Below, piece by piece: positions 15,722 to 24,508 of a stretch of 42,355 nucleotides of DNA. The stretch is from Bacteroidales bacterium UBA6851 (GTDB lineage Bacteria > Bacteroidota > Bacteroidia > Bacteroidales > UBA932). The translations under genes and the position numbers were made by a program. The DNA lies in NCBI GenBank assembly GCA_002451795.1, contig DKDJ01000007.1, forward strand, positions 1-42,355, in the 5' to 3' direction. Under the pieces are notes generated by a model. It saw only the letters and a program-made list of their open reading frames with translations. It had not been told where the DNA came from and searched no databases. Every line of letters begins with the position of its first letter. The first letter of the stretch is position 1.

Positions 15722-18205
15722 CTATGATTTCATTACACTTTCAAGGATCGGTTCAAGGTCTTCAAGCGAGGCGATAAGCACCTGCCTTGGCTTGGAGCCT
15801 TCCTGCGGTCCCACAATTCCTGCAGCTTCTAGCTGGTCCATTACACGGCCTGCCTTGGCGTATCCCATACCGAGTTTTCTTTGGAGGTCGGAAGTCGATC
15901 CCTTCTGGGTGCTTACTACCATCCTTGCTGCCTCAGCAAAACGCTCGTCGAGGTTCTTGGTGTCAAGGTTTCCTGCACCTCCACTTTCGCCTCCGGCTTC
16001 GGAAACATCTGGCAGATAGTATGGGGTGTTGTAGCACCGCCCATAACCTTGCTGCTCACAGATGAATCTGTTAATGGAGTCAATCTCATCGCCGCTTACA
16101 TATCCGCACTGTATTCGCTCTGATTCGATGCCGGCGGAGAACAGCATATCTCCCTTTCCGATGAGCTTCTCGGCTCCAGGACTGTCAATGATGGTGGTGG
16201 AATCTACGCGGGACGCCACACGGAATGCTATTCGCATAGGGAAGTTGCTCTTGATAAGACCATTGATGACATCTACGGAAGGCCTCTGTGTGGCGAGAAT
16301 GACATGCAGTCCGGCAGCGCGGCCCTTCTGCGCGAGTCGTATGATGGAGTTGGTGATGCTCCTACTCGCTGCTCTTGCTTCTGGCGCTCCACCTATTGTC
16401 ATGGTAAGGTCGGCATACTCGTCCACCACTACCACGATGTAAGGGAGGAACTTGTGTCCATGGTCCGGGCGCAATTTGCGCTCCTTGTATTTGGAGTTGT
16501 AGAGCTTGATGTTATTGACTCCGGCCTTGCTGAGCAGTTCGTATCGCTCGTCCATTTCTATGCATAGAGAGCGAAGAATCTTCTCGGCATCTTTCGGGTT
16601 CTTCACCACAGCACGGTTCATCTCATCCTCTTCTGAACCGGCATCTGGAAGGACGGCCAGATAATGTTTGAGCAGTTTGGCGTATGATGAGAACTCGACC
16701 ATCTTAGGGTCAATGAAAACGAATTTCAGTTCGGATGGGTGCTTGGCGTATAGCAGGGATGATACTATTACATTGAGTCCCACTGACTTACCCTGTTTTG
16801 TGGCACCGGCTACAAGAAGGTGAGGTGCGTCTGCCAGGTCGAAGACCTTGACTTTCTGCGTGATAGTGTAACCTATGGCGACAGGGAGTTCGGCCTTGCT
16901 CTCGCGGAAGGCGTTGTCATTGAGAAGTGCCTTGAGCGGAACAATGGAAGAATAGTCGTTGGCCACTTCAATACCAACGCAGTCAGAAAGCTGTATGACG
17001 CGAACCCCTCGGGCGTTGAGGGTCATGCCTATATCTTCTTGAAGTTTCTTGATATCTGCTATCTTGACGCCTGGGGCGGGATATACCTTATAGAGTGTAA
17101 CTGTAGGGCCAACCTGAGCCTTGACGTCATTGAGCTGAATCTTGTAATTTGCAAGGGCAGCCCTAATCTTATTATTGTTGCGGGTGAGCTCCTCGCTGGA
17201 AACCTCCCGCCTACCGCTTGAGTGGGCTTCGAGAAGGTCAAGGGTAGGGAACTTGTATTTCGGCAGCCCGTCAGGCGGGTCAAGTCTGTTGTTTATAGGC
17301 TTGAGCTCCTCGGTAACTTCCGTATTGAGGGTGTCTCCTGTAATGATTTCGAAGTTGCCCTCTGTGCCGGTTGCTTCTTGATCGTAATTAGCTGTTTCAT
17401 GCAGTCGTTCCAGCTTCTCCTCGACAAGTGTGGACTCTATAGGTGATTCTGTGATCGGCTCCGATACTGGCTCTGTCGTAATGGCATCAGAGAGTAGACC
17501 CTCGGCCGCATCTTCAGGAGAGGCTGCTTCGTCAGTGGAGCTCTCCGTCACGGATACGTCAGCATTATCTTCTTGCATGGTAGGAACTTGCTCCGGCTTG
17601 TCTTCTGGTGAAGACTTGCGTTTTTTCTTTTTTCTCTCTCCGCTACCGAGTGAAGAAAACCATCTGCTGAACTTTCTTGAAGTCAGAATCAAGAATATAA
17701 TGATAAGCACGAGTATGGCAAGCCCAGTTACTATACTGCCGATAGTCTGTGTGAGCCATGCTGTGCAGAACGAGCCGCAACGCCCACCAAGACCTCCGTC
17801 GAACACAGTGTCCATGCCAATCAAATTGCCTATGTAGGAGAATGTCAATGATGCAAGAAATGCCCCGAAAAGAGCTATGACTCCTGTCCTGGCGAGAGAA
17901 CTCTGCCACTTGCCGGACAATAGTCGCACGGATATGGCTACAAGGATGACTAGAAGTGCGAGACTGCCTATGCCAAATAACTCGCTTACAAGGAAATGCC
18001 CGGTCCTGAATCCCAGACTGCCAGCAGCATTGGCCGCTTTCTCCATAGTTCCACCGTCCGAAAGCAGGCTCGCGTCTTGCTTCCAGCTAAAAAGGTATGA
18101 TAAGATGGCTATAAAAACGAAAACGGCTGCTATAAGAAAGCAGACGCCGGTGACTTTGATGACTACAGCCCTCTCTTCTTCGTCCCAGTTCTTCCAAATC
18201 CTCAT
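15722..18205 (-). CDS. ftsK: DNA translocase FtsK
   Basis: 827 residues. The N-terminus has about four membrane helices (near 18-40, 65-90, 100-120 and 150-175) that place it at the division septum. A Pro/Glu/Ser-rich linker (about 190-320) follows. The RecA-like motor carries Walker A GATKQGKS and Walker B YIVVVVDEYADL, plus VFIDPKMVEFSSY and ILATQRPSVDVINGLIKSN. The C-terminal gamma winged helix (QKGSTSDLQRKLGMGYAKAG) would read KOPS-like polarity sequences. The motor pumps chromosome termini through the septum and activates XerCD (established). It lies between a DUF4290 gene (9 nt upstream) and the LolA-like gene. Confidence 0.95.
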   Translation of the reverse strand: MRIWKNWDEEERAVVIKVTGVCFLIAAVFVFIAILSYLFSWKQDASLLSDGGTMEKAANAAGSLGFRTGHFLVSELFGIGSLALLVILVAISVRLLSGKWQSSLARTGVIALFGAFLASLTFSYIGNLIGMDTVFDGGLGGRCGSFCTAWLTQTIGSIVTGLAILVLIIIFLILTSRKFSRWFSSLGSGERKKKKRKSSPEDKPEQVPTMQEDNADVSVTESSTDEAASPEDAAEGLLSDAITTEPVSEPITESPIESTLVEEKLERLHETANYDQEATGTEGNFEIITGDTLNTEVTEELKPINNRLDPPDGLPKYKFPTLDLLEAHSSGRREVSSEELTRNNNKIRAALANYKIQLNDVKAQVGPTVTLYKVYPAPGVKIADIKKLQEDIGMTLNARGVRVIQLSDCVGIEVANDYSSIVPLKALLNDNAFRESKAELPVAIGYTITQKVKVFDLADAPHLLVAGATKQGKSVGLNVIVSSLLYAKHPSELKFVFIDPKMVEFSSYAKLLKHYLAVLPDAGSEEDEMNRAVVKNPKDAEKILRSLCIEMDERYELLSKAGVNNIKLYNSKYKERKLRPDHGHKFLPYIVVVVDEYADLTMTIGGAPEARAASRSITNSIIRLAQKGRAAGLHVILATQRPSVDVINGLIKSNFPMRIAFRVASRVDSTTIIDSPGAEKLIGKGDMLFSAGIESERIQCGYVSGDEIDSINRFICEQQGYGRCYNTPYYLPDVSEAGGESGGAGNLDTKNLDERFAEAARMVVSTQKGSTSDLQRKLGMGYAKAGRVMDQLEAAGIVGPQEGSKPRQVLIASLEDLEPILESVMKS

Positions 18206-18214
18206 TTGTGGCTA

Positions 18215-18877
18215 CTATTTCTTCTTGTTTCTCTGTTTTCCGTTTTTTCTGTGATTCTTGGCTGAAGGCTGACCGACATTGACTCCCAGACTTGGCCTGT
18301 TGAAACTAATGCTGTTGGACAGTCTGTCTAGCGAAAGCCCTTCGGGAATGGTTATTTTTCCATCTGAGAGCTTCTCTATGTCGTTGAAGATCGTTTCGTC
18401 AGCCACGCTGTCCTTGTTCCATATCAGATACTGCTGACGCATGTATGTTGCAAGTCCTCTGAGCATTTCGGTCTTAACCTCTCCGTCAGGCTCGGAAGCC
18501 AGCAGGTTGATGATCTTCTCGATATTCCGGCCATAGTGTGCCGCTTTGATGCGGCTATCCTTCATGGGAAGCGGCACCGGGCTTTTCGTAAAGACTTCAG
18601 CCTGCGGACATGGATAAGGAGAGTCTACGTCGAGGTCAAATCCGGCGATCATGTATAGCTGATCCCATAGGCGGTGCTCGTAGTCTTCTTGCTGATGCAC
18701 CTGTGGATTGAGAATTTCCATGACTTTGATAACGGCACGTGCCTGCTCGCTGCGTTTGTCCCTATCTTCAATGAGTTTCAGGCTCTCCACCATTTTCAGC
18801 ACGTTTCTGCCGTATTCCGGCATCGCCATTTTCTCTCTTGACGTATTGTAGTCAAGTCCTATATTGTTCTCTGTCAT
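18215..18877 (-). CDS. DUF4290 family protein
   Basis: 220 residues, recognised as the Bacteroidetes-specific DUF4290 family from DYNTSREKMAMPEYGRNVLK, HRLWDQLYMIAGFDLDVDSP and KAAHYGRNIEKIINLLASEP. No enzyme motif, signal peptide or membrane helix is seen; the C-terminal tail (KNHRKNGKQRNKKK) is very basic. Function unknown. It is the first gene of a DUF4290-ftsK-lolA operon with its own consensus promoter (18903-18934), so a link to chromosome segregation or envelope biogenesis is possible but only from context. Confidence 0.85.
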   Translation of the reverse strand: MTENNIGLDYNTSREKMAMPEYGRNVLKMVESLKLIEDRDKRSEQARAVIKVMEILNPQVHQQEDYEHRLWDQLYMIAGFDLDVDSPYPCPQAEVFTKSPVPLPMKDSRIKAAHYGRNIEKIINLLASEPDGEVKTEMLRGLATYMRQQYLIWNKDSVADETIFNDIEKLSDGKITIPEGLSLDRLSNSISFNRPSLGVNVGQPSAKNHRKNGKQRNKKK

Positions 18878-18902
18878 ATCCGTGATAGATTGTTATAAAC
18901 TA

Positions 18903-18934
18903 CAAATATAGTTAAAGTTTGGCTCCTTGTCAAA
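18903..18934 (-). promoter_or_regulatory. Consensus promoter of DUF4290-ftsK-lolA
   Basis: On the minus strand TTTG (18934-18931), 20 nt spacer, TATATTTG (18910-18903). This is a full Bacteroidetes -33/-7 pair and gives a leader of about 20 nt. Confidence 0.75.
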
Positions 18935-18938
18935 GGAA

Positions 18939-19883
18939 TTATTCAAGATTAAATCCTTCAGATTTCCAAGTTCCATCTGAGCATATCAGGTAGGCTTCCA
19001 CCCCATCAAGGGACTCCACAAGACGGCGTGCGTCATCCGGACCGAGCACCATGCAAGCTGTGGCAAGAGCATCTGCTTCCGCTGCTGATGGGGCAGTGAC
19101 AGTGGCGCTGAGCAGATTGTGCTGTACGGGATATCCTGTACGTGGGTCGATCGTGTGTGCGTATTTCTTTCCGTCCTTTATGTAGAATTTGCGGTAATTG
19201 CCTGATGTGACTATGCCGCAGCCCGTGCCGTCAGAGTGCCAGATTCCTTTGAGGTCCTTTCCTGGAGTGTTGTTGCCGTCCACTGGATTATCAACTCCGA
19301 TTGTCCATCCTTTTCCAGACGGGTTGAACCCTTCGCAGTAGATTTCACCTATATCCACGAGCATGTCCTTTACTCCGAGCGAGTGCAGATACTCTGCGAT
19401 AACATCGCAACTGTATCCTTGTGCTATGGCGTTGAAATTCAAAGTCTTTCTGCTGACGCAGTCAGCCATGGCCGCCTTTACCGCTTCATCTGACGGCAGA
19501 CTGTCTGTGGTGAAGCCGAACCCCCAAATGTCGAAAAGGGGCCCGCTAAAAACATCAAATGCCCCGTCGGACAACTCTTTGTACTTTTCAGACAGGCTTA
19601 AGAGTTCTGTGAAATATCTGTCCGGAACGATTTCCTTTCCTGCATTGCGCTGGCTCAGCAGGGAATTGTGGTTGTATCCGGATATGCTGAAGTCAATGCA
19701 TTCAAGCAGGGAATCTATGGCTGCTGCGATGGCTTCGTGCGTCTCGCTGACCCCTTTGAGATTGGCTTTGACCTGATATGTCCCGCCTTGAGCGTATCCT
19801 GAGAATGACTCATAACTTCTTTGGGAGCAGCCAAAGGATGTAAGAAGCACTGCGAGAGATGCTAAAAGAAAGGTTCTCTTCAT
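18939..19883 (-). CDS. apbE: FAD:protein FMN transferase (ApbE), lipoprotein
   Basis: 314 residues. The N-terminal lipoprotein signal (MKRTFLLASLAVLLTSFGC, lipobox Cys at about 19) anchors it in the periplasm. ApbE motifs: GYAQGGTYQVK near the N-terminus, FNAIAQGYSCDVIAEYL, MLVDIGEIYCEG, and the metal-binding HTIDPRTGYPV. It transfers FMN from FAD to a Thr of target proteins such as NqrB/NqrC and RnfD/RnfG (established); none of these targets lies nearby. ATG at 19883 was chosen over a TTG 12 nt upstream because it directly starts the signal peptide. Confidence 0.93.
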   Translation of the reverse strand: MKRTFLLASLAVLLTSFGCSQRSYESFSGYAQGGTYQVKANLKGVSETHEAIAAAIDSLLECIDFSISGYNHNSLLSQRNAGKEIVPDRYFTELLSLSEKYKELSDGAFDVFSGPLFDIWGFGFTTDSLPSDEAVKAAMADCVSRKTLNFNAIAQGYSCDVIAEYLHSLGVKDMLVDIGEIYCEGFNPSGKGWTIGVDNPVDGNNTPGKDLKGIWHSDGTGCGIVTSGNYRKFYIKDGKKYAHTIDPRTGYPVQHNLLSATVTAPSAAEADALATACMVLGPDDARRLVESLDGVEAYLICSDGTWKSEGFNLE

Positions 19884-19905
19884 TTTTTTCGGCAAAGTAT
19901 TTGCA

Positions 19906-19913
19906 CAAAGTTA
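19906..19913 (-). promoter_or_regulatory. -7 box of apbE (TAACTTTG)
   Basis: Minus-strand TAACTTTG, a full TAnnTTTG match, 22 nt upstream of the apbE ATG, in the 68-bp region that diverges toward the FISUMP lipoprotein gene. For the latter only a weaker CATATTTG at 19936-19943 is seen. Confidence 0.6.
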
Positions 19914-19951
19914 ACGCAATTCGAGCAATTTTGTGCATATTTGTATTTTGT

Positions 19952-20971
19952 ATGAAGAAGAGTTTGATTATTACTGCGGCCGTTATTGTCATGGGAAGCA
20001 TTCTCTCCGGTGGCTGCAAGAAGGATAATAGTACTACCAAAGGGACCCTTGATGGAAGCCTCAAGCTTGTGATGCCCGCGTATGTGGAGCCTGGTTATAC
20101 CAAGACTTTCAGCTTGGATACGATGACAGTGTTGTCAAGACCGGATGGTGCCAAGATAGGCTATTATTTCGCCAATCCTTTTAAGGAGAAAAATGATACT
20201 GTGATTACCGCCGACGGAAAGATTGATAAGAAGTCATACACATTTGAGGTGGAGGATACACTTGGCGTTGTGTCTCTTGTGTTCGGTGCGGTAAGTAGCG
20301 ATGACTATTATGGGAAGAGTACCACGACGTCTTTTACTGTAGTTAAGAAAGGTCTTGATGGCAGAGGATCTATTACGGGATTCCGTAGCTATGATGAAGA
20401 TATTCTTTTCACCGATACGCGAGATGGCAGAACATATAAGGCTGTGAAAGCGGGAGATCTTCTCTGGATGCGTTCTAATCTTGCCTGGAATGGATCAGGT
20501 CTTCCTTATTTGCGCTATGATGTGCTCTCCGATATTTTTGGCCGATATTATACTTGGGAAGAGGCTCAGACAGCATGTCCGGATGGTTGGCGGCTTCCGA
20601 CAGAGGCTGATTGGAGTGCGCTCGCTGAGAGTTGCGGCAAGGAAGTTGGCGCAGATGGATCTATAAATGGCATGGCTGGAAAGGTCATGGCTGATATTTA
20701 TTTCAACGACACGCGAATGTGGGAGTTCTCGAGATATGTCAAGTTGACTGACGAGACTCACCTCTCTGCACTGCCTGCCGGGTATGTGTCTTTAGCTGGA
20801 GATGATGCTTCTTTTAGCTCTATGTACAAGTATGCTGCTTTCTGGACTTCAGACCAGAATGACGACAAAGGTATTCTTAAATACATCTATAGGGATAGCG
20901 ATACCGTTTATGCTGGCCAATATGATAAGAGTTCTTTTGCGGCATCCGTGCGATGCGTCAGATCAGAGTAA
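19952..20971 (+). CDS. FISUMP-domain lipoprotein
   Basis: 339 residues. Signal II sequence MKKSLIITAAVIVMGSILSGG followed by the lipobox Cys at about 22 and KKDNS, a surface-export-like tail. A beta-rich middle part (about 40-145) precedes a C-terminal FISUMP domain (Fibrobacter succinogenes major paralogous domain): DGRTYKAVKAGDLLWMRSNL, YYTWEEAQTACPDGWRLPTE, ADWSAL, SALPAGYVS, YAAFWTSDQND and SFAASVRCVRSE. Such proteins are surface lipoproteins of unknown binding role. ATG 19952 was chosen because it starts the signal peptide. Its 3' end overlaps the convergent comEC-like gene by 14 nt, and its terminator lies inside that gene. Confidence 0.87.
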   Translation: MKKSLIITAAVIVMGSILSGGCKKDNSTTKGTLDGSLKLVMPAYVEPGYTKTFSLDTMTVLSRPDGAKIGYYFANPFKEKNDTVITADGKIDKKSYTFEVEDTLGVVSLVFGAVSSDDYYGKSTTTSFTVVKKGLDGRGSITGFRSYDEDILFTDTRDGRTYKAVKAGDLLWMRSNLAWNGSGLPYLRYDVLSDIFGRYYTWEEAQTACPDGWRLPTEADWSALAESCGKEVGADGSINGMAGKVMADIYFNDTRMWEFSRYVKLTDETHLSALPAGYVSLAGDDASFSSMYKYAAFWTSDQNDDKGILKYIYRDSDTVYAGQYDKSSFAASVRCVRSE

Positions 20972-22028
20972 GTACATGAATGCAATAGCAAAGAGCCTGG
21001 CCTGCCATTGAGGTCAGGCTCTTTGCTATTTCTGGGCATATTCCAATGCTGTCGAGTGCTATGCACCCGATGCATGAGCAAATAAACAGTTCGCATAGTG
21101 GGAGAGTTATGATGTTGGTGAGAAGAAAGTTGACTGGAAATGAGTGAAATAGAATCCATGCTATTGGGGATGTGGTTAGTTGGCATGAAATGCTCATGGC
21201 CGCGAGACTCCACAACTTTTTTACGTGAAGTGTTCCTTTACCTGCTGGCAGCCATGCATCAAGAACTGGAAAGATAGTATATATCCCTAACATTGCGAGA
21301 TATGACAGCTGGAATCCGGGTGTAGTGATGGCTTCTGGGCTAATGATGAGTTGGATCATCAGAGCGAGGCAGTAGCAGTTGAGTCTGTTTGTAGACCTTT
21401 CTGGGGATAGGCGTGCTATTTCAGCGAGAGTGATGAATAGGAATGCCCTGACGACAGAAGGAGATGCCCCTGTCATTAGACAATAGAATAGACATGCTCC
21501 GATGAGGATGACGCTACGGATGTGTAGGCCGGCTGTGCTATTCCCGATGAAGAAGAGAAACCTTCGCAGGATGGAACTTATGATGCCGAGGTGCAGTCCT
21601 GAAAGTGCCAGGATATGAGCCGCCCCAGCTATGCGAAACTCCTTGATCGTCTGTGCGTTGAGAAGGCTTTTGTCTCCAGTGAGGAGGGCCGTGGCGAGTG
21701 CTCCCGTTTCCGATCCGTCAAGGCATAGACTATCTATGGCTGATTTTAGGGTTGATAGGGCCTTTTGGGGTAGCATGCAGGTGGTTAGCAGCGATAATTG
21801 CGGGCCTATGCCGACGTTTAGGCCTGAATTGAAGCCGAGGAGTAGCAGTGCTGCGTGAGGAAGTAGCTCCGATGCGAAATGGGCTGAATATAGTGCAATA
21901 AGGATGGCTGCACTTGAGACAGCTATGGATGCCGCTATCATAGGATGCGGAAAGTTTAGGAATAGGCCGAGTGCTACGCCCGAAGTGAATGACAAGCTTA
22001 GCGTCTTGAAGTCGTAAGTCATTTTCAT
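20958..22028 (-). CDS. Short ComEC/Rec2-type competence membrane protein
   Basis: 356 residues, polytopic with about eight to ten hydrophobic segments. The ComEC signature AAHILALSGLHLGIISSILR is clear, and LTGDKSLLNAQTIKEFRIAG precedes it. ComEC forms the inner-membrane channel for single-stranded DNA in natural transformation. Full-length ComEC has an N-terminal DUF4131/OB-like domain and a C-terminal metallo-beta-lactamase domain; both are absent here, leaving only the channel core. Start: ATG 22028 (alternative ATG 22022); a TATTTTTG -7 box at 22041-22048 supports both. It diverges from ackA. Whether it is functional is uncertain. Confidence 0.82.
   Translation of the reverse strand: MKMTYDFKTLSLSFTSGVALGLFLNFPHPMIAASIAVSSAAILIALYSAHFASELLPHAALLLLGFNSGLNVGIGPQLSLLTTCMLPQKALSTLKSAIDSLCLDGSETGALATALLTGDKSLLNAQTIKEFRIAGAAHILALSGLHLGIISSILRRFLFFIGNSTAGLHIRSVILIGACLFYCLMTGASPSVVRAFLFITLAEIARLSPERSTNRLNCYCLALMIQLIISPEAITTPGFQLSYLAMLGIYTIFPVLDAWLPAGKGTLHVKKLWSLAAMSISCQLTTSPIAWILFHSFPVNFLLTNIITLPLCELFICSCIGCIALDSIGICPEIAKSLTSMAGQALCYCIHVLTLI
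20984..21030. terminator. 20-bp terminator hairpin inside comEC 3' coding sequence
   Basis: AATAGCAAAGAGCCTGGCCT (20984-21003) pairs with AGGTCAGGCTCTTTGCTATT (21011-21030): 20 bp with one G-U wobble and a 7-nt loop. On the plus strand it lies 12 nt after the FISUMP stop and is followed by TCTGGG, so the U-tract is poor. It is fully within the last codons of the convergent comEC-like gene. Confidence 0.75.
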
Positions 22029-22040
22029 AGCAAGTTTCCC

Positions 22041-22048
22041 CAAAAATA
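22041..22048 (-). promoter_or_regulatory. -7 box of comEC-like gene (TATTTTTG)
   Basis: Minus-strand TATTTTTG matches TAnnTTTG and lies 12 nt before the ATG at 22028, giving a very short leader. Confidence 0.5.
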
Positions 22049-22061
22049 AGTAAAATATTAG

Positions 22062-22069
22062 TAAATTTG
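22062..22069 (+). promoter_or_regulatory. -7 box of ackA-pduL (TAAATTTG)
   Basis: TAAATTTG, full TAnnTTTG match, 18 nt before the ackA ATG at 22088. The box argues for the ATG at 22088 over an in-frame TTG at 22067, which would lie within the -7 box itself. Confidence 0.6.
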
Positions 22070-22087
22070 CACCTCATTTCAGATATT

Positions 22088-23302
22088 ATGATAATATTAG
22101 TAATCAATTGCGGAAGCTCATCTATCAAATATCAGCTTCTTGATATGAAGGGCGACGATGTTTTCGACCTTCTCGCTAAAGGAATTGTGGAGAAAATAGG
22201 CCTTCCTGACGGCTGTCTGACACATAAGCCAAGTGGTAAGGAGCCATTTGTCCTTACCCAACCTATTCCTGACCACAAAGTGGGTATGAAACTCGTGCTT
22301 GACGCCCTTGTGGATCCATCTCACGGCGTTCTCCGCAGTTTTGAAGATATTGAAGCGGTAGGTCATCGTATTGTGCAGGGTGCGGATTTCTTCTCTGGCA
22401 GTACTCTTGTCAATGATGATGTGCTTCATAAGATAGAGATATGCTGTGAATTTGCTCCTCTTCACAATCCGGCCCACCTCCTTGGTATTCATGCCGTTTC
22501 AAGTGTGCTTCCAGATGTTCCACAGGTGGTGACGTTCGATACGGCTTTCCATCAGACCATGGAACCGTATGCTTATATGTATGCTCTTCCATACGAGTAC
22601 TATACCAAGTATCGTGTTCGCCGCTACGGTGCTCATGGTACTTCACATCAGTATGTATCTCGCAGGGGTGCCGCTCTTGCTGGTCTGGATCTTGCAAATT
22701 CCAAGATTATTACTTGTCATCTTGGCAACGGAAGTTCTATCACTGCCGTCAAGGATGGAAAGTGTGTGGACACATCCATGGGATTCACACCTCTTGAGGG
22801 TATGATTATGGGAACGCGCTGCGGTAACATCGATGCTAATATCGTGCCTTACATCATGAAGAAAGAGGGACTGACTCCAGATCAAATGACGGATGTCATG
22901 AACAAGAAGAGTGGTTTCTTGGGACTGTCCGGCAAGAGTTCGGATCTTAGAGACCTTAATCAGCTTGCCTCCGATGGTGACCAGAGAGCCAAGATAGCAC
23001 TCAAGAAACTTACATTCGACACCATCAAGAATGTGGGCGGCTATATTGCGGAAATGAATGGTGTTGATCTTATCGTGTTCACGGCAGGAATCGGTGAAAA
23101 CAATGCCCGCCTGCGTAGACATATCTGTGACAACCTTTCATTTATGGGTGTAAAGATAGATGTGGAGGCCAACGAAAATGCCAAGGGCGAGACTATTATC
23201 TCTGCACCTGATTCTACCGTAAAAGTGGCGCTTATTCCGACAAATGAGGAACTCGTGATAGCAAGGGATACGATGCATATCGTATCTGAAATGGAAAATT
23301 AA
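22088..23302 (+). CDS. ackA: Acetate kinase
   Basis: 404 residues, ASKHA fold. It makes ATP and acetate from acetyl phosphate in the cytoplasm. Motifs: INCGSSSIKYQLLD at the N-terminus, VTFDTAFHQTM, RRYGAHGTSHQYVSRR, CHLGNGSSITAV, DTSMGFTPLEG and FTAGIGENNARLR. Length is normal. It is followed after 13 nt by pduL, which should supply acetyl phosphate from acetyl-CoA, so the pair is a complete substrate-level phosphorylation route. Confidence 0.97.
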   Translation: MIILVINCGSSSIKYQLLDMKGDDVFDLLAKGIVEKIGLPDGCLTHKPSGKEPFVLTQPIPDHKVGMKLVLDALVDPSHGVLRSFEDIEAVGHRIVQGADFFSGSTLVNDDVLHKIEICCEFAPLHNPAHLLGIHAVSSVLPDVPQVVTFDTAFHQTMEPYAYMYALPYEYYTKYRVRRYGAHGTSHQYVSRRGAALAGLDLANSKIITCHLGNGSSITAVKDGKCVDTSMGFTPLEGMIMGTRCGNIDANIVPYIMKKEGLTPDQMTDVMNKKSGFLGLSGKSSDLRDLNQLASDGDQRAKIALKKLTFDTIKNVGGYIAEMNGVDLIVFTAGIGENNARLRRHICDNLSFMGVKIDVEANENAKGETIISAPDSTVKVALIPTNEELVIARDTMHIVSEMEN

Positions 23303-23315
23303 ATCTGATATAGAA

Positions 23316-23888
23316 ATGGCAAATTTTGTAATTGAAACATCTGCAAGGCACGTTCATGTGACACGTGAGGCATTGGATATTCTTTTTGGCAAGGGCTTTG
23401 AACTTGAGGTGAAGAAGCCTCTGTCTCAGCCGGGTCAGTTCGCTTCTGCCCAGAAAGTGGATGTGGTAGGACCGAAATCTACGCTCAAATGCTCCATTCT
23501 TGGACCTGTTCGTCCGGAGAACCAGGTGGAGCTTTCATTTACGGATGCTCGCACCCTTGGAATTGTGGCTCCTATTAGGGAGAGTGGTGATGTTAAGGGA
23601 TCTGCTCCATGCAAGATAGTTGGACCATGTGGAGAGATCGAACTTAAGGAAGGTGTCATCATTGCCAAGAGACATGTGCATATGACTCCATCTGATGCTG
23701 CTACTTTTGGCGTGGAGAACGGGCAGATTGTGAATGTGGAGGTAGAGCAGCCTACTGGAAGGAAACTTGTGTTCGGAGACACTGTGATAAGGGTCTCCGA
23801 GAAATATGCGCTTGCTATGCACATTGACACTGATGAAGCTAATGCGGCTGCGTGCAGCGGAGAGATAACCGGGCATATTGTAAGATAG
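23316..23888 (+). CDS. pduL: PduL-type phosphate acyltransferase
   Basis: 190 residues. Two beta-barrel halves each carry the zinc-binding His motif: SARHVHVTREALDILFG near residue 9 and IIAKRHVHMTPSDAATFGV near 118. SQPGQFA and LGPVRPENQVELS are also typical. It converts acyl-CoA and phosphate to acyl phosphate and is not homologous to Pta. No encapsulation peptide precedes the fold and no microcompartment shell genes are nearby, so it is likely a housekeeping acetyl-CoA enzyme serving ackA. It could also use propionyl-CoA. Confidence 0.93.
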   Translation: MANFVIETSARHVHVTREALDILFGKGFELEVKKPLSQPGQFASAQKVDVVGPKSTLKCSILGPVRPENQVELSFTDARTLGIVAPIRESGDVKGSAPCKIVGPCGEIELKEGVIIAKRHVHMTPSDAATFGVENGQIVNVEVEQPTGRKLVFGDTVIRVSEKYALAMHIDTDEANAAACSGEITGHIVR

Positions 23889-23912
23889 GGTCCGCCGTAT
23901 CAATAGCATTAT

Positions 23913-23957
23913 AAGGGGTGACTGAAGAGTCTTTATGGACTTGGAAGTCGCCCTTTT
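23913..23957 (+). terminator. Terminator after pduL
   Basis: AAGGGGTGACT (23913-23923) pairs, with one bulged G and one wobble, with AGTCGCCCTT (within 23946-23955), followed by TTGGGTTCT. An inner AGTC/GACT pairing (23928-23931 with 23938-23941) forms a second small stem. Its architecture matches the rpmH terminator at 4846-4897. Confidence 0.75.
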
Positions 23958-24035
23958 GGGTTCTATGTTGATTCTGAAATTAATGCTATTCGGTGTAGTG
24001 GAATGGCAATCGGGTTGCGAGATGGTTTTGAAGCA

Positions 24036-24067
24036 TTTGTTACACTAAAATTATTTTGTTACTTTTG
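24036..24067 (+). promoter_or_regulatory. Consensus promoter of the DUF3795 gene
   Basis: TTTG (24036-24039), 20-nt spacer, TACTTTTG (24060-24067): a full -33/-7 pair. The -7 box sits within the small palindrome GTTACTTTTGTAAC, and TTTGTTAC occurs twice (24036 and 24056), so a repressor could act here. The leader would be about 95 nt long. Confidence 0.7.
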
Positions 24068-24169
24068 TAACGAAATGTTGTTTGTAAAGAGTGCTGCTGG
24101 CGGCTTCCTAAGTTGCAATTGTCATTGTGAGAGCCCTTGGATGGTTGTCAGCAGTTTATTGAATGGAAA

Positions 24170-24475
24170 ATGAAAGATATTCTTATTGCTTATTGCGGAC
24201 TCAACTGTGGAACTTGCCAGGCGCGTATCGCAACTCTAAAAAATGATGATGAACTTCGCAAGGAGGTTTCTCGTGAGTGGTGTGAGTTGAACAAAACTGA
24301 TCAGATTACACCGGAGACTATAAATTGCCTGGGTTGTCGTGCGGACGGGGTTAAATTTGTCTATTGCGATTCTATGTGTGAAATCCGCAAATGTGCCATG
24401 TCCAAAGGGTATGAGACTTGCTTTGACTGTCCAAGCAGGGCGGAGTGCAAGAAAATAGAGAGTGTTATCGTGTGA
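24170..24475 (+). CDS. DUF3795 cysteine-rich protein
   Basis: 101 residues with 12 cysteines in a DUF3795-like pattern: YCGLNCGTCQAR, INCLGCRADG, YCDSMCEIRKCAMSKGYETC, FDCPSRAEC. The pattern suggests zinc or an iron-sulphur centre; no function is established. ATG 24170 was chosen since homology begins at once; in-frame starts upstream add no recognisable sequence. A 33-nt gap separates it from the DUF2867-like gene. Confidence 0.85.
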   Translation: MKDILIAYCGLNCGTCQARIATLKNDDELRKEVSREWCELNKTDQITPETINCLGCRADGVKFVYCDSMCEIRKCAMSKGYETCFDCPSRAECKKIESVIV

Positions 24476-24508
24476 GCGGTTTGGATATTATTAGAGAGAG
24501 CTGTAGTT

